From positions 9,325,001 to 9,389,000 of the forward strand of contig OX485807.1 in the NCBI GenBank assembly GCA_950295325.1: 64,000 nucleotides of DNA. Direction: 5' to 3'. Under the pieces are notes generated by a model. That model saw only the letters and a list, made by a program, of their open reading frames with translations, did no database searches and was not told the origin of the DNA. Both the position numbers and the translations under genes were made by a program. Below, piece by piece: positions 34,880-49,900 of the stretch (its first letter is position 1; the number at the start of each line of letters is the position of its first letter). The stretch comes from Polytrichum commune (Eukaryota > Streptophyta > Polytrichopsida > Polytrichales > Polytrichaceae).

Positions 34880-37356
34880 GCTCAATAGTCAACATAACTG
34901 GAGAGGACCCATATGACGAGTTTATGAGAATGGAGATCTTCACTTTGATAAAGAGTACACACTTAAACCCGTAATATCACGCTTGTGGCAACCAAAGTGC
35001 ATGTGATATTTAGGAGTTCCATAGTGTCAACATGGATGCATGATAAAAGAGGATCAGTGTAGCATGTGACATTGTGGAATAACGCCAAATCAACATTGTG
35101 ATAATGACAATAAATTACAATGATGACAACACGACGGGAAAAAGTGGGTGCAGATAGAAAAGCAATCCTAATAACCACATCTACCTCAGAGTTTATCACA
35201 GGCAGACTGGCAATAATGTTGCAAATCTGAACCTTGAATCCCCTCAACTCAAACCTGTAGGTCAAGTTAAGCAGAAAGGCAAGAATATTGGCCACAAGAT
35301 TTACAAGATTTCCCACTCTTTCTCTCTAGAATTTGAAGTCTGGCCCCTCAAGGATTTGTTCAACTTAAAGTATTGCAATCATTGCTCCATCAAAGAATTG
35401 CATCATTGAATCAGTGCTCGTCAACTTGAACCATTGCATCGTTGCAATTAAGGTTCAAGTCAGCGTCCAGGGAGGTTTTGGGAACAATCAGTTGAGATTC
35501 AAGTATTTTCAAGTCCAACCAGTCACACATGATACAACCTCGGTGTATATGTATATATATATATATAGATCCTCTATCGAAAACAGTCGGCGATTTGCTC
35601 TCTAGTAAAAGTCTTGAACTTGAACCGGACATCATTTCTCAAACTCAACTGCTCCATCTGACATAACTGACTGGCCGGATCTCCCCACTTGAACTTTCAA
35701 TTTGAATGATTTTATGAGCAGGTGATGTATATAAACTCTCAAAAAGTGTGATGATCAAGAACCCACAATTGTGTACTGTGTTATGTACCTATAGCTATCA
35801 TTTTTCTGCTGGGAATTGTTGTACTGTGGACTGAGAGGTTAGGGTTAGGGTCGGAAACAGTCAGACATACAGACAGTTAAAAAGGTGACATAAGAATCTA
35901 TCTAGCTACTAACCTGGAATTTGTGAATCCATGCATATTTGTTCTGCAGCATTTTTCGGCAGGAGACAGTGATGATGCTGCCCCACGGCCACTGCTAATA
36001 ACTGGGTTTGTTACTTCAACCTCCGTATCTATCTTCTGACTATGAATAGTAGTACTGTTTCTTCGCTGACTACTCATTCATCTTCAAAACTAGATCTAAG
36101 TTAACTGGTGCAAGTCGTTCAAAACTAGAGAGATTCGATGTTTAGTAGTTACAAGTATGGATAAGGTTTAATCCTAACAGTATGTGTAGTAATCTGTAGC
36201 TCTAAGTGTTAATACTTGTTTGAGAAGTATATACCGAGAGAATGACATGAAAGATTGAGAAGTTCCTAATTGCGTCATTGTGATGCCAATTTTTTTTTCT
36301 CTTAAAGCTTAGATCTTAATCTTTCAGCTTCCTAAGCCTCTTCCCTGCAGTCGATGATGACCCACAATTCCTATACTGGAATCGAGGGTTGCAAACTGAG
36401 TGCATTTCTTTTTGGTGGATTGATTTTTTGATTCAGGGTTCGGATCGTCATTTATTGCTCATGTGAGTGTCATGTAAGATAATCTGAGTGTAAGTTGTAC
36501 TTGGTCAATCCATCTCCATCTTCTTGATGTGTATCAAGTACTAACCTCCGAGGGCTTGCTTACACCGACACAATTATGTAGCTATAATTGTGTTGGTGTA
36601 AAACTAATCTGTTTTCTCAATCTTCAATATGCAGAAAGTTTCGAATCCCATCATTCATGTTGATGCAAATTTGACACCAACTCCATCATCACGAGTCTGT
36701 CTGCACATGATTATCAGCCGGTCGATCAAAGAGCCTTTTTTTGGGTCAATCAATCGGTTCGTGATGAAATTCAATGCGATTCGCCTTGTTCTAATGCGCT
36801 TCCTGTATTGGGTCAACGTTGATTCCCTCTAGCTAGCAGATGATAAATTTTGACCGTTGGATAGGAAATTGACTCGGGAAATCACCTAATACTGTTAGCA
36901 ATTGTAAATCACACAAATTATCGTTCTTCAAGTTTGCATAATGAGATTTGAGACGCAAAAGTTACAGAAGGTCAAAGTGAAGATTGTTTTATGTAAATTC
37001 TTTTTAAACAGTCACATAGGCCCTCTCATAATGTGTTAACAGTTAAACCAAGAACAACTGGTGTATGTTGAGCACATAGTCCAATCTCATCATACCACAT
37101 GTCATTTCTGATGTTTAAAAAAGAAAATCTACAAACCTTGCCATATAAGTACCACTCATAGTCTCAATCATAGGCGAGCTTCTAGACTTGTCTACTCAGC
37201 TAGAGGAGCTAATTTCAGTACCTACAGTAAGCACTTGAACCGAACTCAGAGTTAGATAAGTAGATTATCTGGATTCCATAAATAGAATCTGAATTAGGTA
37301 ATCAATCAATTGTGTCAAACCTAAATCTGATTTAATTTTTTTCCTAATTGAAGACT
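34880..37356. other. Intergenic region upstream of the glycosyltransferase gene
   Basis: No recognisable gene. A short TA run lies at ~35550-35567 and the T-rich tract TTTTTTTTTCT near 36292. CATAAATAG at 37277-37285, about 75 bases before the UGT ATG, is a weak TATA candidate. Confidence 0.35.
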
Positions 37357-40300
37357 ATGGAGGTCCGAAGGAGGCCACATGCGGTTTTGCTTCCGTTCCC
37401 AGCACAGGGCCATGTGCGACCATTCATGCAGTTGGCGCACCAGCTTTGCCATGTCCACGGCTTCCACGCCACCTTCATCACCACCTCCTACATCCACAAG
37501 CGATTGGGGCACCATGAGAAAATGTGAGTGCTACTTAAAGTGAATGTCAACCTAGTACATTACAAAGTGTATGTGTCTCTTTCTAATGTTTAATGTAGCT
37601 CAACCTAAGGTAGACGTGCCTTACATGGATACTTTCTCTCTGCACCCACTTCTCGTAGGATAGAAAACACGCAATCAGTGCAACAGGATTAACAAATCGA
37701 AAGCGTGGATGTAGTCATGTACCTCGTGCTTTTCGGAGCCCATGTGAACATTTTATTCATTATCATAGTGAAGATGTTCACTAAGTGGTTATATAGGTCC
37801 TTCCCATCACATTCATACTATTGAGCCGAGTCTAATGGTTAGCATGATTTGAGCACGTTGTCCAACGTCTTTTGAACACATGTCTTTTTGGTGTCAATCC
37901 CTACATTCATTTCTAACCACATACCACTCAAACGTAGGTGTCTAGATTATTGTTGTGTTCGAGACTTTATGCACGTGTACCTTAACACTAACACCAAATG
38001 ACCTTTTCTTTGAAAACAAAAAGAACTTATTGCTAGATCTTTTTGGCACGTAGGAGGGGTACTAGTGCTATTGAATCAAGTTTTGGCAAGGAACCCACAA
38101 ACTTAGATGCTTAAGCAATGGAAGTCAAAATATGGTTGGGGATACTTTTTTACTTTGGTCATCAATAAGGGCCTCTTCACCTTTGCTAAATTTCCTTGGT
38201 ATGGGAGAGGGGCAAGTGCTAGTTCTAATTAACAAAGTTTCGATAGGGATCAAGGGGCCCAACAACTACACATACCAATGTTTAGATTGGTATCACATTT
38301 TTTTTGTACATTGAAGATTGTACATCTTTTTGAAATGTGTACCTAGATACATATGTTTGAGGTTTCATTCCTTTTTATATCATTCAGATCTATGTACCAA
38401 TTAAGAACCACCTTGTACCCATGTACAATTATCCTAGTATCAATGGTATTGACCCAAATAATGATTCGACCGTACAAAGATTCTCTCATTAATATGTGTT
38501 ACCCGCCAAGGTATCAATCTCTAACTAGGTACTCCTACAATTATGATATCGGGTAGGTTGACACCATCATTGTTATTGTGTATTGATAGCATACATGCAC
38601 CTATATACCGGTCCAACATTGGTATATAAGGTATGTATACTCAAAAGCAATATCAACCTATAATGAATACCTAAACATCTTCTACAATAGGTAACCAATG
38701 ATTATGAGCCTCATACATTACATGAACATTTAATGAAGGTGTCGGCTTTAGATCAACTACAAATTATACTTCAAACCCCTCATAACTTTTGCCTACAAAA
38801 TCGAAACAATGTGCTCATTTATCCTCTTCGACTTGCGGATACAAAAATATAAAAATGTGACACTCTTAATTTCAGTAACCGTTGCTCAAACGCTTCATCT
38901 GACTTCATCTAATGTGTGGTCTCTGGTAAACTGGTGATAATTGCAGGGCCAGAACCGACGATGGCCTCCACTTTCTGGACATGCAAGACGGGTTCCCCGA
39001 CGACTACTACACTCTACAAAAACTTAACGTCCTCTACCACGCATGCACAACAATACGACCCAGATTGGAAACCCTAATTGGAGGGCTCACGATCGCGCCC
39101 ACGTGCATCATCTCCGACCTTGGCATCCTCGAAGAAGCGCACAAAGTAGCGCTCAAATTCGGTGCCTCGAGCGCCGCGCTCTCCACCCAAAACGCGCTCA
39201 CATTGAGTGCAAAATACTATTGCCCCCGCCTGATCGGCGAAGGGCTTTTGCCCCTTCCAAAGATCGACGACAACCCCACCTCGTCGACAAAGTACGTCGC
39301 CTCAAAAGACACGGACGTGCGAACGTTGCACACGCTTCGCGTCGGCGAGGAAGTCGCAATGCTCGCGCGAGAGGTGACGTGTGTGCCCGGGATGTACCCG
39401 ATACGCCTTCGGGAGTATTACACTCCACTCTTGGTGCGGGATCTCTCGGATCCCACATTTCAATCACTCTCGGATACACAAATCAAGAATTTACGCAAGT
39501 GTGATTGGATCCTCATGAACACATTCTACGAGCTCGAGGCACCGATTATCGAGGCGTTCCAAAGAGACTCGGGCATCAAGTTGACCAACATCGGCCCCCT
39601 CATTGCCACCACGGTTCCTGAAGGAGGAAGAATTAGTACTCCTCACGAGGATGATGTCAAGACAGTCAACAACACCGACGTCCCTTCAGGTCAGTTCCAA
39701 CACATGTGAAATGCAAAGGTCCCATGTGAATGGGGTTAAGCCACAGTACCTAGAAGTGGTCCAATGTGAATGGGCGTAAGAAACTCTTTAATGTGAATTA
39801 GAGACTTGGTTCGTTCTTGTATATGCCTTTCACGACGAGGATTGCGTAGACAAAACATTGGTCCGCAGTCAGAATAAGCCTTTATCTACCCCTCTAGTAG
39901 ATTTGGATACCATGTAGACTAGTGCTTTTTTTGCCCACGTAATCCTTGCTCACCTTCATGTCGTTGCTCTCAATCCTCAAAGGTTACGGGTGGGTGCTCC
40001 GTGCCACACAAACTCTTCTAGACTTGCAGAATGTTACATTATCAAAATGAAGAATGTTTAACGCCATTTTAACGTGCATACATCTTCATATTAAGCTCCT
40101 CTCGAAAGAAGGTAAGGCGGAGGCATATATAACATTCTAGCAAATGAACCCTACATTCATGCATCTTCTCAACAAAAATTATGCTAAGCTCTTTTTATGG
40201 GTATGAAGTTTACTCTATGATCTCTTGTCCTCAAAGCTTTTGTATGTGACTTTGAGATTCCCAATTCTATTTGAGTACTTCTCGTGGGGAAAGTCCTAGT

Positions 40301-41860
40301 GTTGCTGAACAGCAAGGCGGTAATATCGTAACAATTGTTGAACTATGGGGTCTATTATCAATCAGTCGTACATTTGATGGAAGAATGTGAAGTTTACAAC
40401 AACAAAGATTATGCGATGACGATATTTTCTAGAACTGATATTCAAAATACATGAGCATTTCAAGCTGTAGTACTTCATTACATCAAACATCAGCCCAATG
40501 GCATATGACAGAAATAAGCTCCTCTCTATCTAAGGTGCCATTCTTGTCTGGAAACTATATTATTTCATTTCAGTAAGATTGCATAGATGCAAGATTTCCT
40601 TGTACTTTTATTGAGTCATCCTGAAATTTTAGGAATCTGGACAGTGTACGGGCAATTTAGTGTAGAACATGTCACACTACTTCCCTTCATGTCTGAAATT
40701 TCAATGAAATCATGGTGTTCGATCGATCGAAACTAACCCGACTGAACGTTGTTTTGATCCCAACAGAGCAAAGTAGCATGTGGCCAGAGGAGACCACGAA
40801 GTGCATCGAATGGTTGGACAACCAAAGCCCATCATCGGTCATCTACGTGTCGTTCGGGAGCTTGATGAACATCACCACCGACAAACTTCATGAATTCATG
40901 CTTGGCCTCGAGGACTCGGGAGTGTCCTTCTTGCTTGTGCTCCGCCCTAATGTGGTCGATGGCGGCCATGATCAGACCGGTAAATATACTTACTTGCAGA
41001 ATAGAAGCAGTCTGACTAATTTTCCTGACATTTATATTTTGTTCATCGCAACTTTTGTATGAATGAGTATACTATACACTTTCTAAGAAATGTTGGAATC
41101 AGAAGAAGAGGAAAATTTATATTTGAAGTTGATTTCTTAGCATGTTTTTCAAGGATCATCCTAAAACAAGGGTCTATATACAGATATTCTAGGTCTGTGA
41201 AACTCTTATTGTGAGGGAATGTGTTATGATATCTTACAATGAGAGCATATTCTTTCACGAGAAATACGAACATTTTGAATCACGGTTCTTAATTGCATTT
41301 TGATGTCACTGGCCCTTCACGACTATTATACAGGAGCCTCCGCCCCCGAAACTGGATCTGGAGGCCAACTTCTTCACGAAATCGTTCTACCTCTAGGATT
41401 TGAAGAGCGCACAAAAGCACGGAGCCTAATTGTCTCATGGGCTCCGCAACTCCGTGTGTTGGGCCACCCCGCCACTGCAGGTTTTGTGTCACATTGTGGA
41501 TGGAACTCAGTTTTGGAGAGCATCTGCATGGGTATGCCGATGTTGGCCTACCCGTTTTTCGCGGACCAGCCCATCAATAGCCGGTATTGTGTGAGTGTTT
41601 GGAGAATGGCGTTAGAGTTTGAGACTACCGCGTCCGATGAGGAGGGTAGGCATCACTTGGAGCGGCACGAAATTGCGGCGAAGGTGAAGGCATTGGTGAC
41701 CGAAGGCAAAGGTGTTCGAGGTGGAGCAATTGCATGGGGAGAGGCCGCTCACAAGGCGGTTGCAGTAGGAGGCTCCTCGTATCTTGACATGGCCGCCTTT
41801 GTTACGGATATGTGTAGAAGAGCTCATGAAGCAAAACCATCAATTTCCGAATCAAATTGA
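37357..41860 (+). CDS. UDP-dependent glycosyltransferase (family 1, PSPG box)
   Basis: Four exons: 37357-37523, 38947-39689, 40767-40979 and 41334-41860. They total 1650 nt, 549 aa, with phases matching at every junction. The N-terminus [17 protein letters not shown] carries the conserved catalytic His (H19), and the acceptor-binding domain follows. Exon 3 has the linker signature [20 protein letters not shown]. Exon 4 carries a complete 44-residue PSPG box at residues 410-453, from [11 protein letters not shown] through [10 protein letters not shown] to FADQ. The final Q suggests UDP-glucose preference by family rule. Such enzymes glycosylate small acceptors such as phenolics or hormones in the cytosol; the acceptor cannot be told from sequence. 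No signal peptide. The protein is longer than the usual 450-500 aa, partly from a linker of ~15 residues after H-D-Q-T. No inactivating change is seen. Confidence 0.93.
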
Positions 41861-42041
41861 GGGTGAAATCTTTAGGTACTTGACAAAAAAAAATCATTTG
41901 AGACATTCTTAAAAGATCAGGATAGAGAGTGCAACGATTTTTAATAAATTAGAAAATTTATTTGTTTTCTAAAAATATTCCCAGTGTTCATAATATTTGA
42001 ATATTCTTGTAAACCTTGTCTCATTCGTGTTTGGAGCTATA

Positions 42042-42047
42042 AATAAA
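42042..42047 (+). terminator. Polyadenylation signal candidate of the glycosyltransferase gene
   Basis: AATAAA, about 180 bases after the stop codon, in an AT-rich 3' flank. Confidence 0.45.
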
Positions 42048-43960
42048 CATATGTTCAACAATATTTTTCTCCCATTCTTGGTCTCATTGAAGTTTAGTGA
42101 CAGAAACCACTAGATGATGGTAATTGGCACACTTCCCATGAGAACCAAAATCAACAGCCAATCTGATTTTAAGGAAAGGTTGAAGTTTGAGGAGGAGGAC
42201 TTCACCACATATCCTCAAACTCAAAGACTGACTTTCATTTGAACAAAATAAACTTCATTTCCATAAAACATGTTGGTGTGAACCGAGATTGTCGTATTTC
42301 GCACTCATGTCTTTCTTGGTGGCATGAATTATACTTGCCCAGATTTTCCTTTTTTTTTTCCTCTTTTCTTTCCAGATTTTCATTAATTTTACTCGTGCAA
42401 CATTCCAAATGGGTACGTGTGAGCATGTTGGGCAACAAGACAAATCTAAGTTACTCTCACATGTTGGCCACCTCCCCCCCCCCCACTCAACATGGAAGTG
42501 CTCAGCCAACAATATTCTTGCAACTTCACCAATGTCAGCAAACTTCATTTAACTTCGTTAGAACGTCCAGCAAAAGGGAAGTGCGCCCTTTGTCGAAATT
42601 GTAAATGTTTTTTGGGGAACATGTAAATTGAGCTTGGAATCTTCTTGGGAACCACGAGGTTGATGAGTTAGGATATCTACATCTGGAAGATTGTTGAAAC
42701 CAGAGAAATTCAAGATAACACACCCAAAACAAGATGCACCTCCAAACACAATATGATTGCTCCCAACCTTTTTAAGGATAACTTTTGACACACACTTAAT
42801 CCAATTTGATACACTTCCATAGATTTGTTACAGGAAGCTTTCTCACTTACAAACAAAACACATACACAACAGGATCGCCCACATTATGCACACGAATTTG
42901 TACCTCATTGATTTACTGAAAAGCCACAGACAACTAGGAACAACGATCACCTGCTTTTGCCATCACCACAACTATGTGAAGATTAAGTCAACAATACACA
43001 GCTAGGTTCCTAAACTTCATTTTAGATTTAGTCATGTTAGCACTAATTGGATCATTAGTTTTCGCTTTTAGTGGCACATATTAATTCATATTTTGAGCAA
43101 ACCGCAACATGTCACTTTTCTATGAGAGAATCTTCACGAAATTAGCATTTCAGCGCTGAAGTGTCAATCCTGTTTATCATCTACAGTACTTGCTCACACT
43201 TAAGAAAGTACAAAATATATAAGATTGCTGCACATAAATAAGGTGCTAGGTAGGTTTTCCAAGAATACAAGAGATTATCACCATGACAAATTATACACCA
43301 TAAAGCACAGGGCTGCACCATTATGCAGTACTGTGTGAGAAATGTATTGAAAATATATGCTACATGTATCTTGATTACAGAACAGTCCGAAACAAGACAT
43401 GTAAAAGAAACCAGCTTGACCCAAAATCCCACTGATTAGTTGCCAGGTAAGCAGGAGGTATCAGTCACCCTCTATATATTGCAGGTACGTATCTTCTATG
43501 AACTAAATAATAATTCAGGAATTCAGCAAGATTCAGGAATTCTTGCTGTAGAAAACTCATAGACCATTCAAAGATCACATCTTTTAGCTTATAGATTTAT
43601 TGAGGTGACTACTTTGTTGTAGTTAAACAGGTAGAGCTCTTGCTCTCTACAATGCAACAAGATAATCATTGTGAACAATGTCCTCCCAAATTGTCAGCGA
43701 CAATTGTTATGGACATGTGACACTGTCACACTGTGACCCTAACCTCAAACCTTATATCTAAACCGTAAACCCTAATGCTTCTCAGATTGAAACGAATTTG
43801 GCAGAGGTTCACACTGCACATATAGTGTTCCATACAACAGATGTTCCTACCAGTTGCAGATTTATCATATTCACAGATTGGAAGACTTTTTCAATGTGGT
43901 CTGAAATGAGGCGATGGTAACAATTCTTACATAAAAAACCCCTCCTTCAATGACTCCACT
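42048..43960. other. Convergent intergenic region, no gene seen
   Basis: Lies between the 3' ends of the UGT (plus) and DUF707 (minus) genes. Contains a C homopolymer at about 42475-42484. Nothing else supported. Confidence 0.45.
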
Positions 43961-46900
43961 TCATACCATTGGAAGTGGGAAGTTTTCTGCAGTTGAACTT
44001 GGGTAGGGATCAACCCAAGAAGAATCGCTCTTGACTGCTTCCTTCCAACGTTGAGCAAAAACCAATATCTCTTCGTGAGATTGTTTTCGAACCTGTTGCA
44101 CTTGAAAAAGGATTATGAGTGACCAGCAACAAGAACTGAATCTTATCAACTTCAGGATTTCAGAAATATGCTCTGGAGTTATAGCCACTCGTGTATCAAT
44201 TCTCTGCTAGGCATGCAATTCCAACCATAATGAATATATTTATTCTGAATTGGACCATCACCTTTATCATGCGTGGCAGGTCTACATCTTATCATTACCA
44301 AGTTTCTAGAATTTCATTGCTTAAAAGGCTGTTCGCCAGAAATGCACCTTGCAAGAACTAAATTCATAAGGCATTATGACCAATCATGCCAAGTAATTTA
44401 CTAGAACCTAGGGGCCACATAGACTAATGTGTGACCTGTATTCTGATATCAGAAAAAATGCAGACTGATATGCAGACTTGGGAAGTGGGAAAATTGTGAT
44501 CTTACTTCTCCTCTTGAACCAGAAGCAGCCTGCCAAAAGAAAAATTAAAAAACATGTCAATAATATGACAAGTATAAATTGAAACATGAAGGCATTGTTG
44601 GACACTTTGACCACAAGATCTGGTGGAAGTTGGTTCTCTGCAGAGTGTGTACACTAATTAAAATATTATGGATTCAAATTTTAAGATCCAGTTTCGAAAT
44701 CAGCACACACATGGGTGGCATTTGTTTATGCCTTTCTTGCAACTTTGTTGAGCAAGAGAACCCATATTTCTGCATAGTGCAGTTCAGTAGCTTACTCTGC
44801 TCGTGGGGATTCCTAAATGCACAACATACTCATCATCAATTACTCCAACTTTTTCGCTACGGATTCCCTGATTACAAACAACAGTACCCATTAGTACTTG
44901 ATCGAACTTCAATTTGACACAAATCAAGGATACATAAAATGCTTATGCATAAAGATTCAGACTTCAGAGATGATATTGACAGTAATTAAGTGGAGAGTAA
45001 ATTGGCATGCAGAATTTATGTACAAAAGCAAAAGATATGTCTGGTAAAATAAAAGGCAAACAGGAACAAAGTATTGCTTGACATTGGACAATTTAAGTAA
45101 CCCAATGAGCACAGATTTTAGAGAAACTTGACTCGGAAGAACTGAGAATCTCACCTGGGCGCAGTAGCCGAGCTTCAAATCTAAACCCCAACCATGAACA
45201 AGATCATTCTAGACCACAACAGTCACAAGACAACCCACAGCAAGTTATAGGATAGATTATATTGTGAAGTTGATTTTGCTTTGCATGTGCAGAGTTAACC
45301 CTTGTAATCAAGATGCCCATTCTGGACATAAAGGTGACATTTGGAGGGGCTTAAGATTACCTCTTGATACTTTTAGCTAAAAGTGTCAGAAGTGACCCTT
45401 TCCTAAAATTAGCCCATTTGTCACAGGCATTATTCCGATCAGACCTTGTACAAGCTCAGATTTGAGCTCATACAAGTGACCTTGACTCAAATGCATACCA
45501 TGTGTGTCTAATCGCCATTGTCACATATAAATTTTACTTCCTCTTTTCAATAGGTTGTGCTAGATTGGGATTCATTACCATAGACCAACATTTGGTGATA
45601 ATCTCAGTACTTCTTGAGGGTTCATACAAAATGTCACGTATCCTGTATAAATACACCCCCCATCCTCTAAGAATAAAACCATATGAAGAAAGCAATGAGA
45701 ATGCCAATATATCCTTCCAACTGTTTAAGCTATTTAATTCTATGATCTCAACATCAAACCCAAGCAAATACCTGTATCATGTGCCAAGTGCATCTCCAAG
45801 CAGCTTTAGAGAAAACTGGTGCCATGACCTCCACCCACCTGCATCAATGCAAATTCCATGAAGGACATTCATTTAAAGTCTTTGTACATTACCATACTTT
45901 ACAGAGCCCTTTGGGCTTAAAACTTGCATGAAACAAATGTCTTTGCTAATATCTACCTGCCCTGAATAGATACAGCAAGAATGCAAGGAAATTCTCACCC
46001 GGTACAAGGGGGATCAGTGCTGCTCTCTGTGCACATGAAAGACCCTTTTTTCTTGATAAACCGTCTGTTCAACCAAACAGAAGATTTCAGATTTATGTAA
46101 ACAAAAACATATTTTGGGCGCCAGCTTCTGCTAATACATTCTTGCTGTTGAGTAGCATAGTGATGCTTTTGAATTGAAGATTGCAAAGAGCAAGAACCTT
46201 TTTTTTGTAAAGTCTTGAAAAACTGGGATAAAATAATGACAACAATGAAAATTACCTGTGCACTCTTTGATCTGGATGTCTCCGAGTAAATTTGTGGTGA
46301 ATCTCAGGAGACAGCGGATCAAGAGCTGGTTGTGTAATCTCAAGACCTTCTTCTTTCATAATCTTTAGATACCTGAGAAGAAAATGTGGCAATATCTGAG
46401 CTCAATGTGCTAAGCCTGTACAACTTTGGCAAAACCACACTTCAATGTAAAGACAAGCACTGAGATCCATAAGATTCATTTAATGAGATTTATGAGTCAA
46501 CCACAATGATGTGCACATGTCTGTGTCTGTGTATATAAAAGCCACACAACATGCAGGGGTCAAAAAAAGAACATTCAAGAAAAAGTTAGGTCTAGGCAAT
46601 AAAACCTCACTGGATCAAAGTGTTCGACTCCAAGGTCCTCATCCCATAAAAATATATAGTTGTACTCTTCTACAATATCTGGGTGCAGGAATCGCTTGGC
46701 AAACCACCTGTCTTCCCATGTCACATATATTTACCTTGTTAGACTATCAACATCCAAACATATATACCAGAGGTAAAGAATTTCAAGATAGCAAGAAATG
46801 ATGATCACGAAGTGACCAAGTTGAATATGGTATGAGGATCAACGTTCAACCATATAGAGAGATAGCAACAACAAAAGAATTGCAGATAAAGGACAGTAGA

Positions 46901-49900
46901 GAAGTATACCATTTTGTTTGGTGGCTGGCAACAATATGGATTGATCGATTACTCCAAGGGAGGTCGTTCCATTCTTCCACGACTCCATCATAATGAAATA
47001 ACATGATTGTAAAATTCCTAAGAGGAAACTGGAGGTGAACAAACTAAGTATCAGATGTCAATTGCACAATACTTCTGTAAAGCACATTGTATTAAGATCA
47101 TTGAGAGATATTGGACGGGTTCCTGTAGCTCCTTTGATGACATATATATTTAGATATCCAGCGTTTGCAAGATCAATAAACCATATGCAGAATAGAAACT
47201 TAGACATTTGTTGGAGATGTCCAAATGCCACTAAGTTACTCACCTTTTGTATAATCCGATTGACAATGGTCTTTTGCTCTATTCCCACTGCCATTGCCAG
47301 CAAATTCCTTGGCATTTCTGCTTGAATCTTTTTCAAGGAACACATGGAACAAGGTTAGTGAGTTGACCTGGAAAACATCCTCAAAGCCAAAACATTTACC
47401 AAATTACCTAATGCAATATACTCCAACATTATCTGTGGAGAATCTCTGGCCTGATGGAGCAGTAGTCCTTTCTGTTTGTATGGCAATTACTTCTTAAATC
47501 TTGATGATAGATTGGACCACATAGAACATTCATAGTGGACATAAGGAAGGAGAAGTGCACTAAGTAGGATAATTTATCACAACAATTAGATTAAGGTAGA
47601 GTGCTTCCTGCTTTGGCTCTTAATGAATGATTTTTCTCAATATATTGGCACATGGCAGTCGTACATTGTTTGAGCCCCACTCAAATCCCACATGGAAGTT
47701 ATAGTTCCACATCAATAAAGATGAATTAGAAAGCACCTTAAAGTATCAAGTAACAGGCTTCGTGGACTCAGTATATTCACATTCTTGGTTATGTGCTGAC
47801 ACGTATATCTTGACTGATTAGTCATAATCATTATATTGCTCATAAGTACAATCTCTGAAACAGCTGATTGTAGAGCACAAAATGACAGCCTTACCTTAGT
47901 CTCAATCTTGTTATCAAGAGGACGGAGTGCCAAATCGGAAGTGATCTCCATGAACCCTCGGGGAAGTGCCTCACCACCCTTTTCCCACAAAGACCACACA
48001 TGCCAAAACAATGACACTTAGGTAGGGCAAGTAAATCTACTCAGATACATTCATACATCACACTCCAAGAAATGCAAGCAATTCAAGCAATGTTTTGATA
48101 AATATGATGCAGATAATGGAAGAAATAGATATTATACACCAATACATGATCAGCCAATCTCTTGAAGAAGTTCTGAAAACTCAATGTACAGGTTTTATTG
48201 GGTCACTGGCTCTTCCAATGCATTCATAATTAACCCTGATTTGCAACCTACTCACAAATAAAAAAGAATTCTGCAAGATAACAACATTATCATGTAGGTA
48301 ATGATAGGCTTATATAAACTACAACCAACTGTACAACAAAGAGAGAATTCATAGTGAAGAAGGTACCACATCAGAAATCAATGATGCCACAGGCGTCATA
48401 ACTCCTTGAACCTAAATGGTCAATGTAGACACACACATGACAAGTGTCACAAGATATCACTCATGCACCCACAGTATGAGCTTGTTCTTCAAAAGCAAGG
48501 ACCTCATTTTCGAATTCAATTAACAGAAAAGTACTCAAATGAGGACACCTCACAACCAAAACAAACAAACAGAAAAACTCGATGTGGTGCAAAAATAACA
48601 CTCAAAAATTACACAATCACGACGAACGACTGCATTGAGGGTCACTACAAAAGAGGAGGAGCTAATGAATGTGATGAAGGTCAGTAACCTACAGTATCAT
48701 TGACGGTGAAACTAAGCATGAAGAATGAAAACATGATGATCAGGATTCCACTGGACATGTATTTCAACTTCAGCCATCGTGTAGTCCCCATTTGCAGTAG
48801 TCTGCTTGGCTGTACCAACACACAGCAATCACAAGGACACATTAGATGGTAGAGCTGTTATTTTAAGTGAGACTTGGTCAGAGCAAAGTCCAAAACCAAT
48901 GGTCACATATGATAGGGTAAGTTATGTTTCAGACATATTGCACCACAAGGGAAGAGGTGTTTCCACAGAACTACTTGAGTGGTTGTGGTTGTCGTTCCAG
49001 CCCACTTTCAACCACAACTACAATTACATTCATTTACACACAACTACCATTTGTAGTTGAGGCTTAATTTGACATCAACAATCGCCCCTCCTCCTCCTAC
49101 TGGTGCAATGTTTGGAGTGGAAATAAACAATTTATGGATTCTAGTGGAAAGTTTGTTTTAAGAGTAATTGCCTCCTACAAAACCTCTCCCATGCTTGGCC
49201 TTGAGGTTCTCTCCCAATGCCACATAGCAACTACAAACAAAATGAAACCAAAGAAATAACCTACAACCATCACAACTACTCCCAACTATACCTCACAATA
49301 TCATGATTGGACAAGGTAGAGTAGTTGTGGTTATGGTTGTTATCAATGCAACTTGTCCCTCAGAATTAGAGCCAAAGTAAAGTACAACCACCAACCACCA
49401 AAGTGAGACACACAAGTAAGAACAACAAAGATGTATGTGACCACTACCATACTACACGAATGGCTCCCCACCAGCTAAATGCAAAAGATTGTACAGGTTC
49501 ACGTTCGCAAAGGCACATGCACACAGATGAAGATTAAAGCTGAAACGAAAACATTTTTTTTAAATAAATTCTAAAAATATTTTAAAAACCACAGCAACTT
49601 ACGTGAGAAAAGTAGGTTATCAGGGATGGAAGACGCATCAGCATCTTTCTAGGACTTGGAGGGATAGCAACATTTCTCAGCTTCCTCTCTTCCCTTAACT
49701 GTGGCTGCAGACACGTGGGTAGATAGGCATCAAACTTTGCAAAAACAAATTTGAAGAATGTAATTACATGATCGCCATTAGTGTTATCCTCTTACTTAAC
49801 ATGAATATTGATCAGGAGTTGGTTGTTTTGCATACACCACCTTCCATGTCTTGTAAGGCTTTGGTGCATGCTTGACGGTAGTCTGAGGTTCTAGAATATT

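Noticed and set aside
35838-35855. GGTTAGGGTTAGGGTCGG, telomere-like
   Set aside because: Only two units and of the TTAGGG type, whereas most plant telomeres are TTTAGGG; no array.
43690-43760. Repeated GTGACACTGTCACACTGTGAC
   Set aside because: Short local palindrome-like text with no further structure; not enough to call an element.
48360-48425. Apparent extra minus-strand exon encoding VQGVMTPVASLISDV
   Set aside because: Including it in phase with the preceding exon gives a stop; joining 48689 directly to 48016 keeps the frame.
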